From positions 62,001-126,000 of the forward strand of contig JAFCIZ010000005.1 in NCBI GenBank assembly GCA_017871115.1: a DNA stretch of 64,000 nucleotides, read 5' to 3'. Source of the DNA: Cunninghamella blakesleeana. Taxonomy: Eukaryota > Mucoromycota > Mucoromycetes > Mucorales > Cunninghamellaceae. How positions within the stretch are numbered: the first letter of the stretch is position 1; each line of letters starts with the position of its first letter. The notes beneath the pieces were generated by a model that saw only the letters and a list, made by a program, of their open reading frames with translations, was not told the origin of the DNA and ran no database searches. This document shows, piece after piece, positions 33,521-46,681 of this stretch. The translations under genes and the position numbers were made by a program.

Positions 33521-34622
33521 TTCGTCACTTTTTTCTTTTCTTATTTTTAATAATTATAATAATTTATAATAATATCTCCTTCCCTTTCCTTCCCTTCCTC
33601 CCTTTTTTTTATTTTTATTTTTATTATAATCTACTCACATAATTCATATATTTATATATATACTTTAATATCATGATGGATTTCCTTTTTATAATTTTAT
33701 CCATCGTTAATTTTTTTTTTTCATCCCCTTAATATTTTATTTTAATACTTTTTTGCATGCTAATTTCATTTTTATATAAGTTTTTTTTTTTTTTTATAAT
33801 TATTACTATTTTACTATTATTACTACTATAATATTACACTTATTACACTTATTATTATTTATACAATTCATTTTTTATATTACGCAATGATTTCTTTTCT
33901 TTTTCTTGAAAAAGAACTGATTTCATTTTATACAAAATTATTACTACTATACACTTTTTTTTTATATATTCATTTATATAATCACTTTATATTACGTTTT
34001 TTTTTATATATATATTAGTTTTTTTTATATTATTACGATATTGATCATTCTCCATTTTATTATTCATTGATTCATTTAATTTATTATGTTTTTTTTTTCT
34101 CTTCTTCTCTTTGCATTTTTAATATTTACATGTTTTTTTTTTTTTAATATACACTATGATTTTTTTTAAAAAACTTATAATTTTTTTTTAAACATATAAT
34201 TCATAAATACATAAAATAATCATTTCATTTATATATTTTATATATTTCTATATAATGTCCTTTTTATTGTTGTTGTTGCTATTGTTTATGATCGTATAAT
34301 AATAATTCATGCAATCCTTATCAAAACCCAAGAGTTCGGAGGAGCTTTTATTCCAGAGCCGAAATTTTTTTTTAAAAACGTCACGAAGCGCTCTTTTTTT
34401 TTTTTTTTTTTTATAAAATATCCTTTCAAATTTTTTTTTTCTCTTTCTTCTTTCAGCTTCTATTATTTTTTTTAAAAAAAAAACTTGTCTTTTGATTTAT
34501 AATCCATTTCTAGTTTTTTTTTATTTTAGACAATACCCATTTATTTATTTATTTTTAAATAATAATAATATTAGACTTATAAAAAACACCAATATATATA
34601 TATATATTAATAGACTTCAACC
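33521..34622. other. 1.1-kb spacer with no supported gene
   Basis: T-rich 3' flank of the kinase and promoter of MIA40. Around 34320-34400 a less AT-rich patch (aagagttcggaggagctttt, cgtcacgaagcgc) stands out and may be the core promoter, about 230-300 bp before the MIA40 ATG. Confidence 0.45.
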
Positions 34623-35155
34623 ATGGCATATGCAACAAAAGACGGTAAAGATACTATTGTTTTTGTAGACAAAGAATATATTGATAGTCAAGAAGAAGAA
34701 TCTATTCCTAAACAACAATCGGACGATAAAGACCAATCAGCCGCTTATGATCCTGAAACTGGTGAAATCAACTGGGATTGTCCATGTAATATAAAATAGA
34801 AGATATTGTAAAATTAAAAAATGCACAATAATTTACTTATTTTTTCCTATATTCTATTATTATTTTTATTATTGTTATTATTCTCTCTCTCCCTGTATTA
34901 GGCCTTGGTGGAATGGCTCAAGGTCCTTGTGGAGAACAATTCAAAGCCGCTTTTAGTTGTTTCGTTTATTCTGATGCTGAACCTAAAGGTGTTGATTGTG
35001 TAGATAAATTTAGAGATATGCAAGATTGCTTCCGTCAACATCCTGATGTTTATGGTGATGAAATCGATGACGATGATGATGATGAAAAAGAAGAAAAAAA
35101 AGGCGATGATCAAGAAGAAAAGAAGGAAGAAAAGGAAGAAGAAAGCAGCAAATAA
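34623..35155 (+). CDS. MIA40: MIA40/CHCHD4 intermembrane-space oxidoreductase, short form
   Basis: Two exons (34623-34785, 34902-35155) give 138 residues. The intron falls inside the codon for the second Cys of the redox-active CPC (Cys53-Pro54-Cys55). Twin CX9C motifs follow: Cys64/Cys74 and Cys87/Cys97, with [16 protein letters not shown] as the conserved end of the fold. MIA40 receives reduced CX3C/CX9C proteins entering the mitochondrial intermembrane space and oxidises them, and is recycled by Erv1. The N-terminus has no presequence or membrane anchor, so this is the short, soluble CHCHD4-type form and not the long membrane-anchored yeast Mia40. The C-terminus is a highly charged Asp/Lys/Glu tail of about 30 residues. 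Confidence 0.95.
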
Positions 35156-35980
35156 TTATAAAATAGTTTTCAAATCGTGTAATAATGATTAATATTTAAT
35201 ACCCTTTTTTTTTGTCAACCCTTCTCTCCCTCTCCCGCAACAGTATATTATTTGTTTTATGTATTTATGTAATCATTTGGAATAATACGTGTAAAAAATA
35301 TAAAAAAAAAAAAAAAAAAAAGTAAAATGTAAAAAAGAAATATGCTTTGCGTGTTTATTAAGGTAATCAAATAAATTATAATCATAATATAATATATTAT
35401 TTATAATTTTTTCAAGATGACTAATTACTATATATATTTTTTTTAAAAAAAAATAGTAATATTACATTGGACTGAAAAGTATGTTTTTTTAAAAAAAATC
35501 GAATAGAACTATAATTCATTTAAAATTAAAATAAAATAAGTTAATAGATTATTTAATTATAAATAAATAACAAGAGTCTTTTTAATGTAAACAATGGCTA
35601 TTTTTACCTTTTTTGGATGACAGCTACTTTAATTTCAAGCAACTATGATTTATTATTATTATTATTGTTATTAAAAAAAATGGAAAAAAAAATGTAAAAT
35701 GAAGTAAATATGATCTATTATTATTATATATATTTTCATATAAATTTACATTATCATTGTTTTATTCCATTACTATTGAATATACATTAAATAAATAAAT
35801 AAAAAGATATTAAACCTTAAAAAATGAAAAATAATTTTCGATAATTTTTTAACTCCCGTCCTGAGTATAAATATTTTTTTTGGCAAATAATTTTGTTTTA
35901 CCATCCTTTCCACTTGCTTTTTTTATTTTTTTAAGACTTTAAAAAAAAAAAAATAGATTCCTTTTTTTTTTTTTTCTATC
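35156..35980. other. 825-bp spacer with no supported gene
   Basis: AT-rich DNA between two plus-strand genes, with poly-A and poly-T runs. I see nothing gene-like in either strand. Confidence 0.5.
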
Positions 35981-37123
35981 ATGTCGTCGAAAAAAAATAA
36001 AACCAAATCATCAGCATCAGCTAATACAACCAAACAACAACGTAGTAGTGGAAAGAATGGTAAATTTGACGGTAAGGATCCCTCACAGGATGGAAAAAAT
36101 GATAATAAAAAATCCATGTTTGGAGATTGGACAGGAAAAACACCTATCACTTTACTACATGAACACTGTCAAAAACAAGGTTGGGAAAAAGCCATCATTG
36201 AAGTGAATGAGCAACAACAAAAGAATGATAATCAAAAGGGCCATGTTGCTACAGTACGATTAAGTAAACGAAATAAAAAAACAGCCCAGCTTCAAATCAT
36301 TAGTTTAACACCACCAGATCTGTATTTACCAACTGCGGTGGAAGCTAAACATGCCGCAGCGACATTTGCACTACACAGGGTCAATTCTCATGTCAATATG
36401 CATCATGTATTACCGCCTGATTATCGTAATTTATGGCGTCAATTTGAATCTTTAAAAACCTCTACTAATAGCTGGCAATATACACCAGATCCTTTTTCAG
36501 CCCAGCCTCCTTCTATTGCATCGAAAAAAACCAATAGCAATAAACCAACCAAGGAGCATACAAATGCTGCTATTCCAATGCCCCTCGGATTCGACCAAGT
36601 ACCTTTGTCATCTGTTGATGCTGATATGCTTTCTATGGATACTTTATTACAATCAAATAATAATAATATGAATAATAAACATCAGCGACCTCCTGAACAT
36701 GATATGGATGAAAAAATGCGTAGATATTGGGAAAGTCTTCCAACTGTACATATGACTTCTGAAAATAGAAATAAAATAGAAAATATTATTAGACAATCTC
36801 ATTTAGTATATCAAACTGTAAGTAATTAGCTTATTTTTCTATTTAAAATAATAATTATCATATGTATGAATTATATCATTGTGCACCTAAAATATATATG
36901 CAAACCATTTCATTTTCCTTTTTATCTTGTTAAAAAAAAAAAAATAGAATGGAAAAAAATTATCATCAAGCGAAAGACAGAATATTTTAGATGGTTTAGT
37001 AAAAATGGGTTTTAGACCATCTCATGCTAATGAAGCTTTAGATTATTGTTCTGATACTGCCTCAGCCTTGGATTGGTTATGTAAGCCTTTTTTTAAATAT
37101 ATATATAATGCATTATTTTTTAA

Positions 37124-37160
<37 letters not shown>

Positions 37161-40100
37161 CTATTTTTTTTTTAAATAGGTTTGCATGTTCCCGAAGATG
37201 GTAATGATTAAAAAAGATGACAGGCTTTATTTTACTTTATTCATAATACTGATTCAAATATATTTCTTTTTATATATTTATTTTTTCTTTACATAAATCA
37301 GATCTTCCAAATCACTTTATGAACGGTAGTTATAACCCAAAATTGACAACAAATTCTCATACAACGCAGTCTCTTGGCCGTGATTGGCTACTTAAACGCA
37401 TGAACGCAATAGGATATCCACTACCAATATGTGAAGAAGCAATGCAACAATGTAATGATGACGATAGTAAAGCACTTGAATTATTACAGTGGAAATTAGT
37501 TCATGGAGAGGAAGAAATGATACCATATAACGGTGAAAATAGTAATGATATTATTGATCAGGAAGAGTTGGTAGCTTTAAGAGAAGATGAAATCATTGCT
37601 TTAGAATCTGTTTATGAAGCAAGATTAGAAAAACATGTAGATCAAGATCAACGCCTTCATTATAAAATTTTATTTATGGTACAGTTGGATCCAAATAATA
37701 ACAATAATAATAAAAATAAAAAACCAACGCCACGCCAACCATTAATTTTAGATATCATGATTCCAACCCATTCCACCTATCCCTATGTTTTGCCAGTATT
37801 TATGATTCAATGTGAAGGATTACCATCTTATCTTAAATTATCCATGATTCAAGGATTAATAGAAGAAGGGGAGCGTAATCTTGGGATGCCTATGATATAT
37901 ATGTGTGTAGAATGGTTGCAAGAAAATGCTGACCATATGATTGCTCATCCACCAAAATTACGTAAAATCACTGATGGTATCATGTCAACTTCTCAAAAAT
38001 CGTCGAAAACAAAGAAAAAATATAATAATAATAACAAACGCCGGCAACAATTAGAAGCAGAAAGTAAATTGGATACTACCATTTCCTCTCAATTAAAATC
38101 AGATTTGGAATCTCTTCACCAATCGGAACCTTATCAACCTTTTGCTGCCATTAGATCCAAATTACCTGCCCATACCTTTAAAGATAAAGTTATTCAAGCT
38201 GTTAGACAACACCAGGTTACTATTGTATCTGGTGAAACTGGTTGTGGTAAATATATGCTCTGTTTTTGCTTATTTTATAAAGGAAAAAATAATTATCATG
38301 GCATTATATTCATTTAACTTATTTTACTATTATTGCTATTTATTTTACTTTTCTTATAGGTAAAACTACTCAAGTACCTCAATTTATTTTAGACGAAGAA
38401 ATTAAAGATAATAATGGATCATCATGTAGTATTATTTGTACTCAACCTAGAAAAATTTCTGCTATGGGTGTAGCTGGTAATAATTATAATTTCATTAATA
38501 TAATTATAATTAATATTTCATTTTCATTATAGTATACGATTATTTACATTAATATATATAAACCTACTTTAGAACGTGTTGCTGCAGAACGATGTGAGAC
38601 TATTGGTAAAACTGTTGGTTATGCTATTCGTGGTGAAACTAAAGTATCATCATCAACAAGGTTACAATTTGTTACTACAGGTGTCCTTCTTAGAAGAATT
38701 CACAGTGATCCTACCTTAAAAGGAATTAGCCATGTTATGATTGATGAAGTGCATGAACGTTCTGGTAATAAAAAATAAATAAATATAAAATACATCGAAA
38801 TATAAAATTTTATATAATAAAAAGAATTAGTAACTGATATAATATTTTTTTTTTTTTAAAAAAAAAAAAACAAATAAAAATAAAATAAACGAATAATATT
38901 ATAGTTGACAGTGACTTTTTGCTGATTATTCTGAAGCAGTTACTAAAAAAACGTAAAGATATCAAGATTGTTTTAATGAGTGCTACTATTAATCAAGAAC
39001 TATTCTCAAGTATGAAAAATAAAATGAATAAAAGGAAAGGGAAAAAAATAAAAATAAAAATAGAATAATGAATATTAATTCATTATATATATATATATAT
39101 ATATATATTATTTTATTTTTTCGGTTACATCTAGATTATTTTGGAGGTATACCCACTATTGAAATTCCTGGTTTCACACATCCTGTAGAAGATTTGTAAG
39201 TTTTTAAATAATATAATATGAATTAATATCAAAGAAAGAGAAAAAAAAATTGAATACCATGACTCAATCGTATATATATATTTCTACATACACTCTAGTT
39301 ACCTTGAAGATATCGTTAGTATGCTATTGCATGGAAAATTATCACCAAGGAAAAAGATTTCAAATCATGATGAATTTGTATTACCAGAAGGGGATTGGGC
39401 TGAATGGCAAATTCCTTATTTACAAGCAGGCTATGACGAAAAAACAGTCTATAGTTTAGCAAGATATAGAAACCAAGATAAAATAGACTACGATGTTATA
39501 GCACAAACTGTCAAATATATAGTAGAAAATGAAAATGTCAAGATAGATGGAAATGCGGAGCCAGCCATATTGATCTTTATGCCGGGGGCTATGGAAATTA
39601 AAAAATGCGTTGAATCCCTTCAAACTATCCTATCTACAACTACCAACAAAAATAATAAAGAGTATGAGATCTTACCATTACATGCCAATCTTTCTCCTCA
39701 GGAACAAACACGTGTCTTTAAGCCAGTAAAAAAAAATGTACATAAAATTGTAGTGACCACTAATGTAGCAGAAACATCGATTACTATTGAAGGAGTTGTA
39801 TATGTGATTGATTCAGGCCGTGTAAAGGAAACGCAATATGTAGCCAGTAATAACATGATGCATTTAGTTGAAACTTGGGCCTCCAAAGCATCTTGTAAAC
39901 AACGACGTGGGCGTGCTGGAAGAACAAGACCCGGGAAATGTTTCAAATTATTTACAAGCGATTTAGAATCAAATAAAATGAAACCTCAACAAGTACCTGA
40001 ATTATTAAGAACTCCTTTAGAACAATTATGTTTACAAGTGAAATCTATGGGTGAACAAGATGTCACATTCTTTTTACGTCAAGCCATTGATCCTCCCTCT

Positions 40101-41609
40101 ATTTCAGCCCTTAATACTGCTTTGGATACTTTAAAAGCTGTGGATGCTATTGATGATTCTGATCTCGGTAATCTTACTCCCTTAGGAAAGCATATGGTAA
40201 AATCATTATATAGATGTTTTCTTTTTTTTTTTTAAAAAAAAAAAAAAAAGTCAAGGGGGAGAGGAAATAAAACGAGAGAGCGTGGAAATATGGGCTAATA
40301 GGGGCTGATATGTGTCTGTGGATGAAAATATTAACAACCATGATTTTTTTTATAAAACTCTAATTTATTTATAGGCAAATATTCCTGCAGATCTTAGGAT
40401 CAGCAAAATGCTTTTACTTGGGTCTATATTCAAGTGTCTAGATCCTATCTTGACTATTGCTGCCATCATGTCTTTAAAAAGCCCATTCGTATCACCTATG
40501 GAGAAAAGAGAAGAAGCAAGACAGTAAGATTATAACTATATATATTATAAAACTTGTTTCTATTTATTTATTATTTATTCATATTTATTTATGTTTATTA
40601 TTATTTACTATATTTATTTATAGAGCTAGAGAAAAATTCAACTATGGTAAAAGTGATTGGTTAACTGATATGCAAGGTTATAATCAATGGCATCAAATCA
40701 TCAAGAAGAAAGGAATGAAAGAAGCAAGGTTATTCTGTGAAGAAAACTATTTATCCTTCCCAACCTTGACTGAAATTCAATCCTTAAGAAGACAATATAG
40801 CGACGCTTTAACAGATATTGGATTTTATGATCATCGACGACTTGGGATAGCTCATTATAATATTAATCAAGACAATGATAATTTACTAAAGAGTATTATA
40901 TTTGGTGGATTAAATCCTAACTTGGCAAGGATTCAATTACCTGATACCAAATATGATAAAGTACTTAGTGGAACAGTTGAAAGAGAAAAGGAAGCAAAAG
41001 AAATCAAGTTTTATACTAAAAAAGATGGTAATAATAACTATTAAAAATCAAACTATTAATAAATATGAACAAAATAGGAGAAAGAGCGAGAAAGAAGAAC
41101 TAATTATTATTGTTATCAACATTTATTTTATTTTATTAATAGGCCGCGTATTCCTTCATCCATCTTCTATTTTATTTAACACCAATCAATATAATGCATC
41201 ATTTTTGACTTATTTTTCAAGAATGACAACAAGTAAAACATTTTTAAGAGATGGTACCGAAATCCCTTCTTACGCTGTATTATTCTTTGGTGGCAAAGTG
41301 GATGTGGATCATTTAGGACGTGGATTAAAAGTTGGGGAAGATGGATGGTTAAAATTCAGAGCGTGGGCAAGAATCGGAGTTTTAGTTAATCAACTTAAAC
41401 GGTTACTTCATGCAGAATTGGATATCAAAATCCAAGACCCAAATCAAGATGGTACGTAAAAAAAAAAAAAATAAAGATTTTTATAAATAATATATTTACG
41501 ATTATTTTTTTCTTTATATTCTTTTATTTCTCTATTTATATAAATAATAGTGTCATCATCAAGTATTGTTGAAGCTATGGTAACATTAATATCAAATGAT
41601 GGTCTATAA
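35981..41609 (+). CDS. DEAH-box RNA helicase, DHX29/DHX57 (YLR419W) type
   Basis: Thirteen exons all join in frame to 1409 residues: 35981-36817, 36948-37080, 37180-37200, 37302-38246, 38360-38476, 38573-38764, 38905-39009, 39135-39195, 39299-40196, 40375-40523, 40624-41027, 41143-41451, 41551-41609. The N-terminus holds the family segment [19 protein letters not shown] and a dsRBD-like helix ([13 protein letters not shown]). Two UBA-like helical units follow (about 287-325 and 345-385), then an RWD domain. The helicase core has GETGCGKT near 640, [33 protein letters not shown] and [12 protein letters not shown], then the HA2 and OB-fold regions. These enzymes remodel RNA or 40S-bound mRNA in an ATP-dependent way; DHX29 aids scanning. 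A 21-nt exon (37180) is needed to keep frame. Confidence 0.92.
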
Positions 41610-42088
41610 ACAATTAGAAATATGTATATTAATATGGAAAAGGTCAAAAAGAAGAACATATATATAATATATATATATATATATTTATATTCCGATCTAC
41701 TTACTTCCTACTTTTCTTCACCCCCTTTTCTATTTTATCATTCCCTCCTTTTCTTATCTTTTTCTTTTTTTGTATACACTCTATGGTTGACCCATATTTT
41801 TTTTTTTTTTTTGATGAACTTGTTTTATTTTTTTTAGAATGTATAGTAATATTATTAGAAATATAAAAATAAAATGAAATTATATATATATTTATATATA
41901 TTTAATTAAATAGAAAAAAAGGATTTATTATCTAAATGATGATTATTTATGAATGGGAATTAAAATGAAATGAAATGAATACGTACTAATAAAAAATAGA
42001 TAAAAGTGAAAAATAAAATATAAAAAATCTATATTACATATATATATATATATCACTCAAATTACATAGTAATAATAATAAAATATTT

Positions 42089-42467
42089 TTATGATATAGA
42101 TATATAAATAGGTGAATGGGTAGGAGAGGTTGTTGTATGTTGATGATGCTCTTGTTGTTCTTGTTGTTCTTGCTGCTGCTGCTGTTGTTGCTGTTGATAT
42201 ATTTTTTTTTGTTCTTCCAACATTTGTTGTTTTATTTGCGATTTTAGTACTAATAATTCATACATATCATGATATGATAATTTTGCTACTTGTTGTGCAC
42301 TACGATCTTTTAATGAAATATATTAATATATAAGAAAATTCTTCATCATTTCATCAATTTTTTATATTTATTTTTATTTCAGATAAAATATTACCATAAT
42401 CTTCATTAGCAAAAGTATCAATTAATTCAATATCACCTGAGAATGTCACTTGTTTTTTTACCATCAT
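42089..42467 (-). CDS. Small conserved-looking protein with PP1-docking-like motif
   Basis: Two exons (42467-42395, 42306-42089) give 96 residues. The N-terminus reads MMVKKQVTFSGDIELIDTFANEDYDR: KQVTF fits the RVxF consensus used to dock on protein phosphatase 1. A helix rich in Leu/Met follows (KLSYHDMYELLVLKSQIK), then a Gln run and a His/Thr/Ser tail. Similar short proteins with a (K/R)xV(S/T)F...YDR start occur in fungi, as far as I recall, but I cannot name the family. The start is the first of two adjacent ATGs after a long T-run. The frame-keeping intron and balanced first exon argue that the gene is real. Confidence 0.62.
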
Positions 42468-43344
42468 TTTTTTTTTTTTTATTAAAATATATCTAAGAGA
42501 AAGAAAGAAAGAAAAGAGAAAACGAAGGAAAAATAATAAAAAAGTTAAAATAACAATTAATTATAGTTTATTTATTTTATTATTAAAACCCGCTTATAAA
42601 AAAATACTTAAAATATATTATTGAGTATATTATTATCATGATTGAAAGGAGATGAAGGGGCTAATCAAGGGGAAACAAGAAAAAATATAATTACTTGTTC
42701 CGAGGTACGTGGTAAGTATAGATCATAATTGTATAGCGCACCACCAAAAAATGAGGTTTAAATTCTTTTTCATTCTTTTTTTTAAAAAAAACTTTCTTTT
42801 TCTTTTCCTTTTCCATTTATTTCATTTCAATGATTCAGATAAATCATTTTTTAAAAAAAAGCTTCTATTCTTTACTTTGAATATATATAAATAAATAAAA
42901 GAATTTAATACAGTACATACTATTACTAGAACATAACTGATTAAAGAATGAGAAAACAAAAAGTTGAAACAAAGAAAGCATCCAGTGTGTTTACTATACC
43001 TTACAAGCTTTGAAAATGATAAATACAAGCCATAAAACTGTATAAATAATAATAAAATTAGTAGTAAAAATAATATAATAATTATTATAATAACAATAAT
43101 TATAATAATAAAGCAATTGGCGTTTATTTTATTTTATTTTTCTTGGAGGCGGAACCAAATTAAAACTTATCTCTATCTATCCTTCTTTGCATGACTCCAA
43201 AAAAAAATGAAAATTTTCCATAACCTACCGAAGACTATTTATTTTTTTATAGCAATATTAGTATTGTTATCGTTATCTTATATATGCATATGTATACTGT
43301 AGTGTAATAATCTATTATATATATATATATATATATTGTTGTAC

Positions 43345-43703
43345 TAAGAAACTAACCTAAAATATATTTTGCTTCCTGGTTAACCTATTACAGTTTCTAA
43401 AGTTATCATATATGAATTTTCACGCGTATTTGCCATTATATTCACTAACTCTGATATTTTATAATTACTGGTACTGGTGTTTGATGATTCCTTTTGACTA
43501 ATATTTATAATTGATGATGATTGCCTTTTGATATTCACTTCTAAAGGTGACCATATATTACCCTTTGTAGTACTGGATATTGTTTAATTTCCCGGCTGGT
43601 CTTTCATAGTTCATCTTTCTTTACTATTAGGTGACAATTCATAATTATCGATTTGCTTGTTATTCTTGGTGTTGTTTATTTTAAAAAATAAGTAGATATT
43701 CTA
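43345..43703 (-). pseudogene. Decayed coding frame with internal stop codons
   Basis: Read on the minus strand, one continuous frame shows coding-like, Ser/Asn/Thr-rich sequence interrupted by TGA and then TAA, and by another TAA at 43380-43382. Clean stretches include NNTKNNKQIDNYELSPNSKE before the first stop, and NIWSPLEVNIKRQSSSIINI and ISELVNIMANTRENSYMITL between the second and third stops. The composition resembles the disordered regulatory proteins elsewhere in this window and is not a translation of T-runs. No GT-AG introns remove the stops. No start codon or family is recognised. It is most simply a pseudogene fragment. Confidence 0.35.
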
Positions 43704-44380
43704 TATAATGTGTATTTTATTGATATGACTAAAATAAAAAAAGATAGGAAAAATAAATAAAAAACCATAGGGATATATATAAAATAAATACTTTGAATAA
43801 AAAAAAGGAAAATAGTTTTTATAATTAAATTGGAAAAACAAGTAATTGTAATATGTGTCCTTCCTTTTGTCTTTTATTTTCTTTTATTTTACTATATACG
43901 TAATACGTATAAAGATTTCCTTTTATGGGCCCTAAATAATTCATATAATATGTGTGTAGTAAAACCCAATAGCTCACATTTCATTTTCTTTTTTTTTTTT
44001 TTTTGATCTTTCTTTCATTTTTTCATATATCTTTTGATCTCTCATTTTTATTTTTATTTTTAAAAAAATTTTATATCATCTGTCAACGAAGATAAAATTT
44101 TAAAAAATGAATTATTAAAAAACTTTAATTTTTTTAGGTGCCCTTAGTTTCGTTTTGGGCATGAATATATGAAATAATTAAATAAATTTCTCTTTCTAGT
44201 TTTTATTTATATTTATTCAAATAATAATAATAGTATTTTTTTACGTTATATTTATTTTTAATAAATAATTTAATCTTTCATCTGTTTTTTTATTTATTTA
44301 TTCAGCTTAAAATATATTTACAACTTCTTATATAACACATTGTAGGCTTGATTTATAGCCAAATTAAAAAAAAAAAGTAT

Positions 44381-44436
44381 AAACGCCAGTGACGTCTTTT
44401 ATCCAGCCTCGAAAATTCGCCCTTGGATCGGCGTTT
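44381..44436 (+). promoter_or_regulatory. Promoter-like GC-richer block upstream of QCR2
   Basis: About 175-230 bp before the QCR2 start, a GC-richer block is flanked by inverted 7-mers aaacgcc (44381) and ggcgttt (44430). It contains TGACGTC at 44390, close to an ATF/CREB-type site. This stands out in AT-rich DNA and is a plausible control element of a highly expressed gene. It is inferred, with no direct evidence. Confidence 0.35.
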
Positions 44437-44608
44437 GATTTTAATTTTTTTAAATTTATATGTACAGTTTTTTTTTGGTAGGGTTTGTTTTTTTTATTTA
44501 TTACCGACACTTTTTTTTTTTTTTCTTCCTTTTCGTTTTCTTTAACTTTTTCTTCCTCCCTACTCTTTTTTTTGTCTTTCTTTCTTTAATAACAACATCA
44601 ATAAAACA

Positions 44609-46681
44609 ATGTTGTCCGCCACTCGTAAAGCATTCACCACTCTTCCTAATGTTGCTTCTAAAGCAACTTACGCCACTGCTTCTCAAGCCGTTCAAATCAC
44701 CACTGCACAAAATGGCATTAAAGTTGCTTCTGTTGAAGATGCTAGTCAAACCGCTGGTTTGTCTGTTGTTGTCAACGGTGGTGCTCGTTTAGAAAATGGA
44801 AAAAACGCTGGTGTTGCTCACTATTTAAAAAATTACGGTTTCAAGGTACTTTTTATTAAATAACTATATATCCATATCTAAATATATATATATATATATA
44901 TATATAATAAACAGTTGAAAGATAGAACAGCAATATAAACAATTATAATATAAATTACAACTAGATATATACGATAAATGTTGATTGATACTGATATATA
45001 CATATATATATATATTTACATATATTCGAATTTATTTATTTATTTGTTTTAAAAATATGTATTTATTTTTAAATAATAATAACAATAGAACACCACTAAA
45101 CGTAGTGCTTTCCGTATTGCTCGTGAAGCTGAACTTGTTGGTGCCGTTTTATCCTCCAACTTAACCCACGAATCTCTTGTATTCTCTGCTGAATTCTTAA
45201 AGGAAGATGCGTAAGTTAAAAACTAATAATAAAATAAAAGAAGTGTATTTGTGAGTTTAAAAGGCAAAATGAGATAGTGATAAAAAAAATGTAACTAGTA
45301 TATAATATTAATTTTTTACTTTTAATTTTTCTTAATCTTTCTCTGTTTTTTATTTTATTTTTTTATTTTATTTTTTTAAAAAAAAACCATCAACCATCTT
45401 TATTTATATATTTAAATATACATATATTTAGTGAACTTGCTGCTGAATTATTAGGTGATGTTGTTAGCAACCAAAAGTTCCAACCTCACGAATTTGTCGA
45501 CCTTAAAAAGCAAGTTGTCAACGAATCCACTGCCGCTTTATCTAATCCTGAAACTATTGCTATTGAAGCTGCCCACCAAACCGCTTTCCGTACCGGTTTA
45601 GGTAACTCTATCTTTGCTCGTGCCAGCAACAAAGTTTCCAACGATACTGTCAAAGCCTTTGCTGCTGAAGCTTTCACCCAAGGTAACATCACTCTTGTTG
45701 GTACTGGTTTAGATCTTGCTACCGTTGAACGTCTTGCTTCTTTCATTCAAGTTCCTGCTGGTCAATCCACTTTCACAGCTTCTAAATACTACGGTGGTGA
45801 ATCTCGTATTGACACTGGTGCTGGTTCTGGTCATTATATTTTAGCTTTTGAAGGTGCTGCTGCCAATACTTCTGAATATGCTGCTACCCAAGTCCTTCAA
45901 CAAGCTTTAGGTGGTCTTCAATCTTCCCCTCTTGCTCCTGTTTCTGGTATCTTTGGCCAAACCGTTGCTAAACTTACTGAAGGTACTCAATTAAAGGCTT
46001 TCAACTACGGTTACTCCGATGCTGGTCTCTTTGGTGTTTACGTCTCTGCTCCTTCTACTGATGCTGCTTCTTCTGCCGTTGCTGCTGCTGCTGAACAATT
46101 AAAGGCTCTCACTCAAGGTTTATCTGCTGAAGATTTCCAACGTGCTGTTGCTCAAGCCAAGTTTGCCGCTGCTGCTTCTTATAACACTCGTCTTGATCGT
46201 CTTGAAACTATTGGTTCTCAAGTAAGTTTTTTTTAAAAATATTTATGCCACTATCGTCAAAAAAAAGGGGGAAAGAAAGAAAAAAGGATTTATGAATACT
46301 CAATTCTATATGATTATCAATGTGGAAAAAAAAGGCAAAATGTTTTATTTACTTACATCTATTTTCCTTTTCCTTTTTCTCTTTTTAAAAAAAATTAGGC
46401 CGTTGCTGCTGCTGATGTTGCTGCTGCTTTCGATAAACTTGCTGTAGCTGATGTTATTAAGGTAAAAGAGATGAATATATATATATATATATAATTTTTT
46501 TCTATGTAACTAGGTTATATATATATATATATATATTCAAAAACATATTTTACTCATCCCCATTTTATTTTTATTATTATTTATTACTTAGGTTGCCCAA
46601 CAAGTATTAAAGAGCAAACCTACTGCTGTTGCTGTTGGTGATGTTTATAACCTTCCTCACTCTGATTCCATCTCTCTTTAA
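44609..46681 (+). CDS. QCR2: Ubiquinol-cytochrome c reductase core protein 2 (complex III)
   Basis: Five exons (44609-44845, 45089-45210, 45432-46221, 46399-46461, 46592-46681) give 433 residues. The N-terminus MLSATRKAFTTLPNVASKAT is a mitochondrial presequence. Then come NGIKVASVEDASQTAGLSVV, GGARLENGKNAGVAHYLKNY, RSAFRIAREAELVGAVLSS and the second M16-type half (ASKYYGGESRIDTGAGSGHY). The zinc-binding HxxEH of active processing peptidases is absent, as expected for core protein 2. It sits on the matrix side of the bc1 complex and supports assembly. The codons are unlike the neighbours: many GCT, GCC, GTC, AAC and TAC choices, typical of strong translational selection, so high expression is inferred. 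Introns are (TA)n-rich. Confidence 0.95.

Larger units (their letters stand above)
42468..44608. other. 2.1-kb interval with a decayed frame and the QCR2 promoter
   Basis: Between the small minus-strand gene and QCR2. Hydrophobic open stretches at 42709-42894 and 42822-43028 are unsupported. A decayed minus-strand reading frame at about 43345-43700 and a promoter-like block at 44381-44436 are listed separately. Confidence 0.5.
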
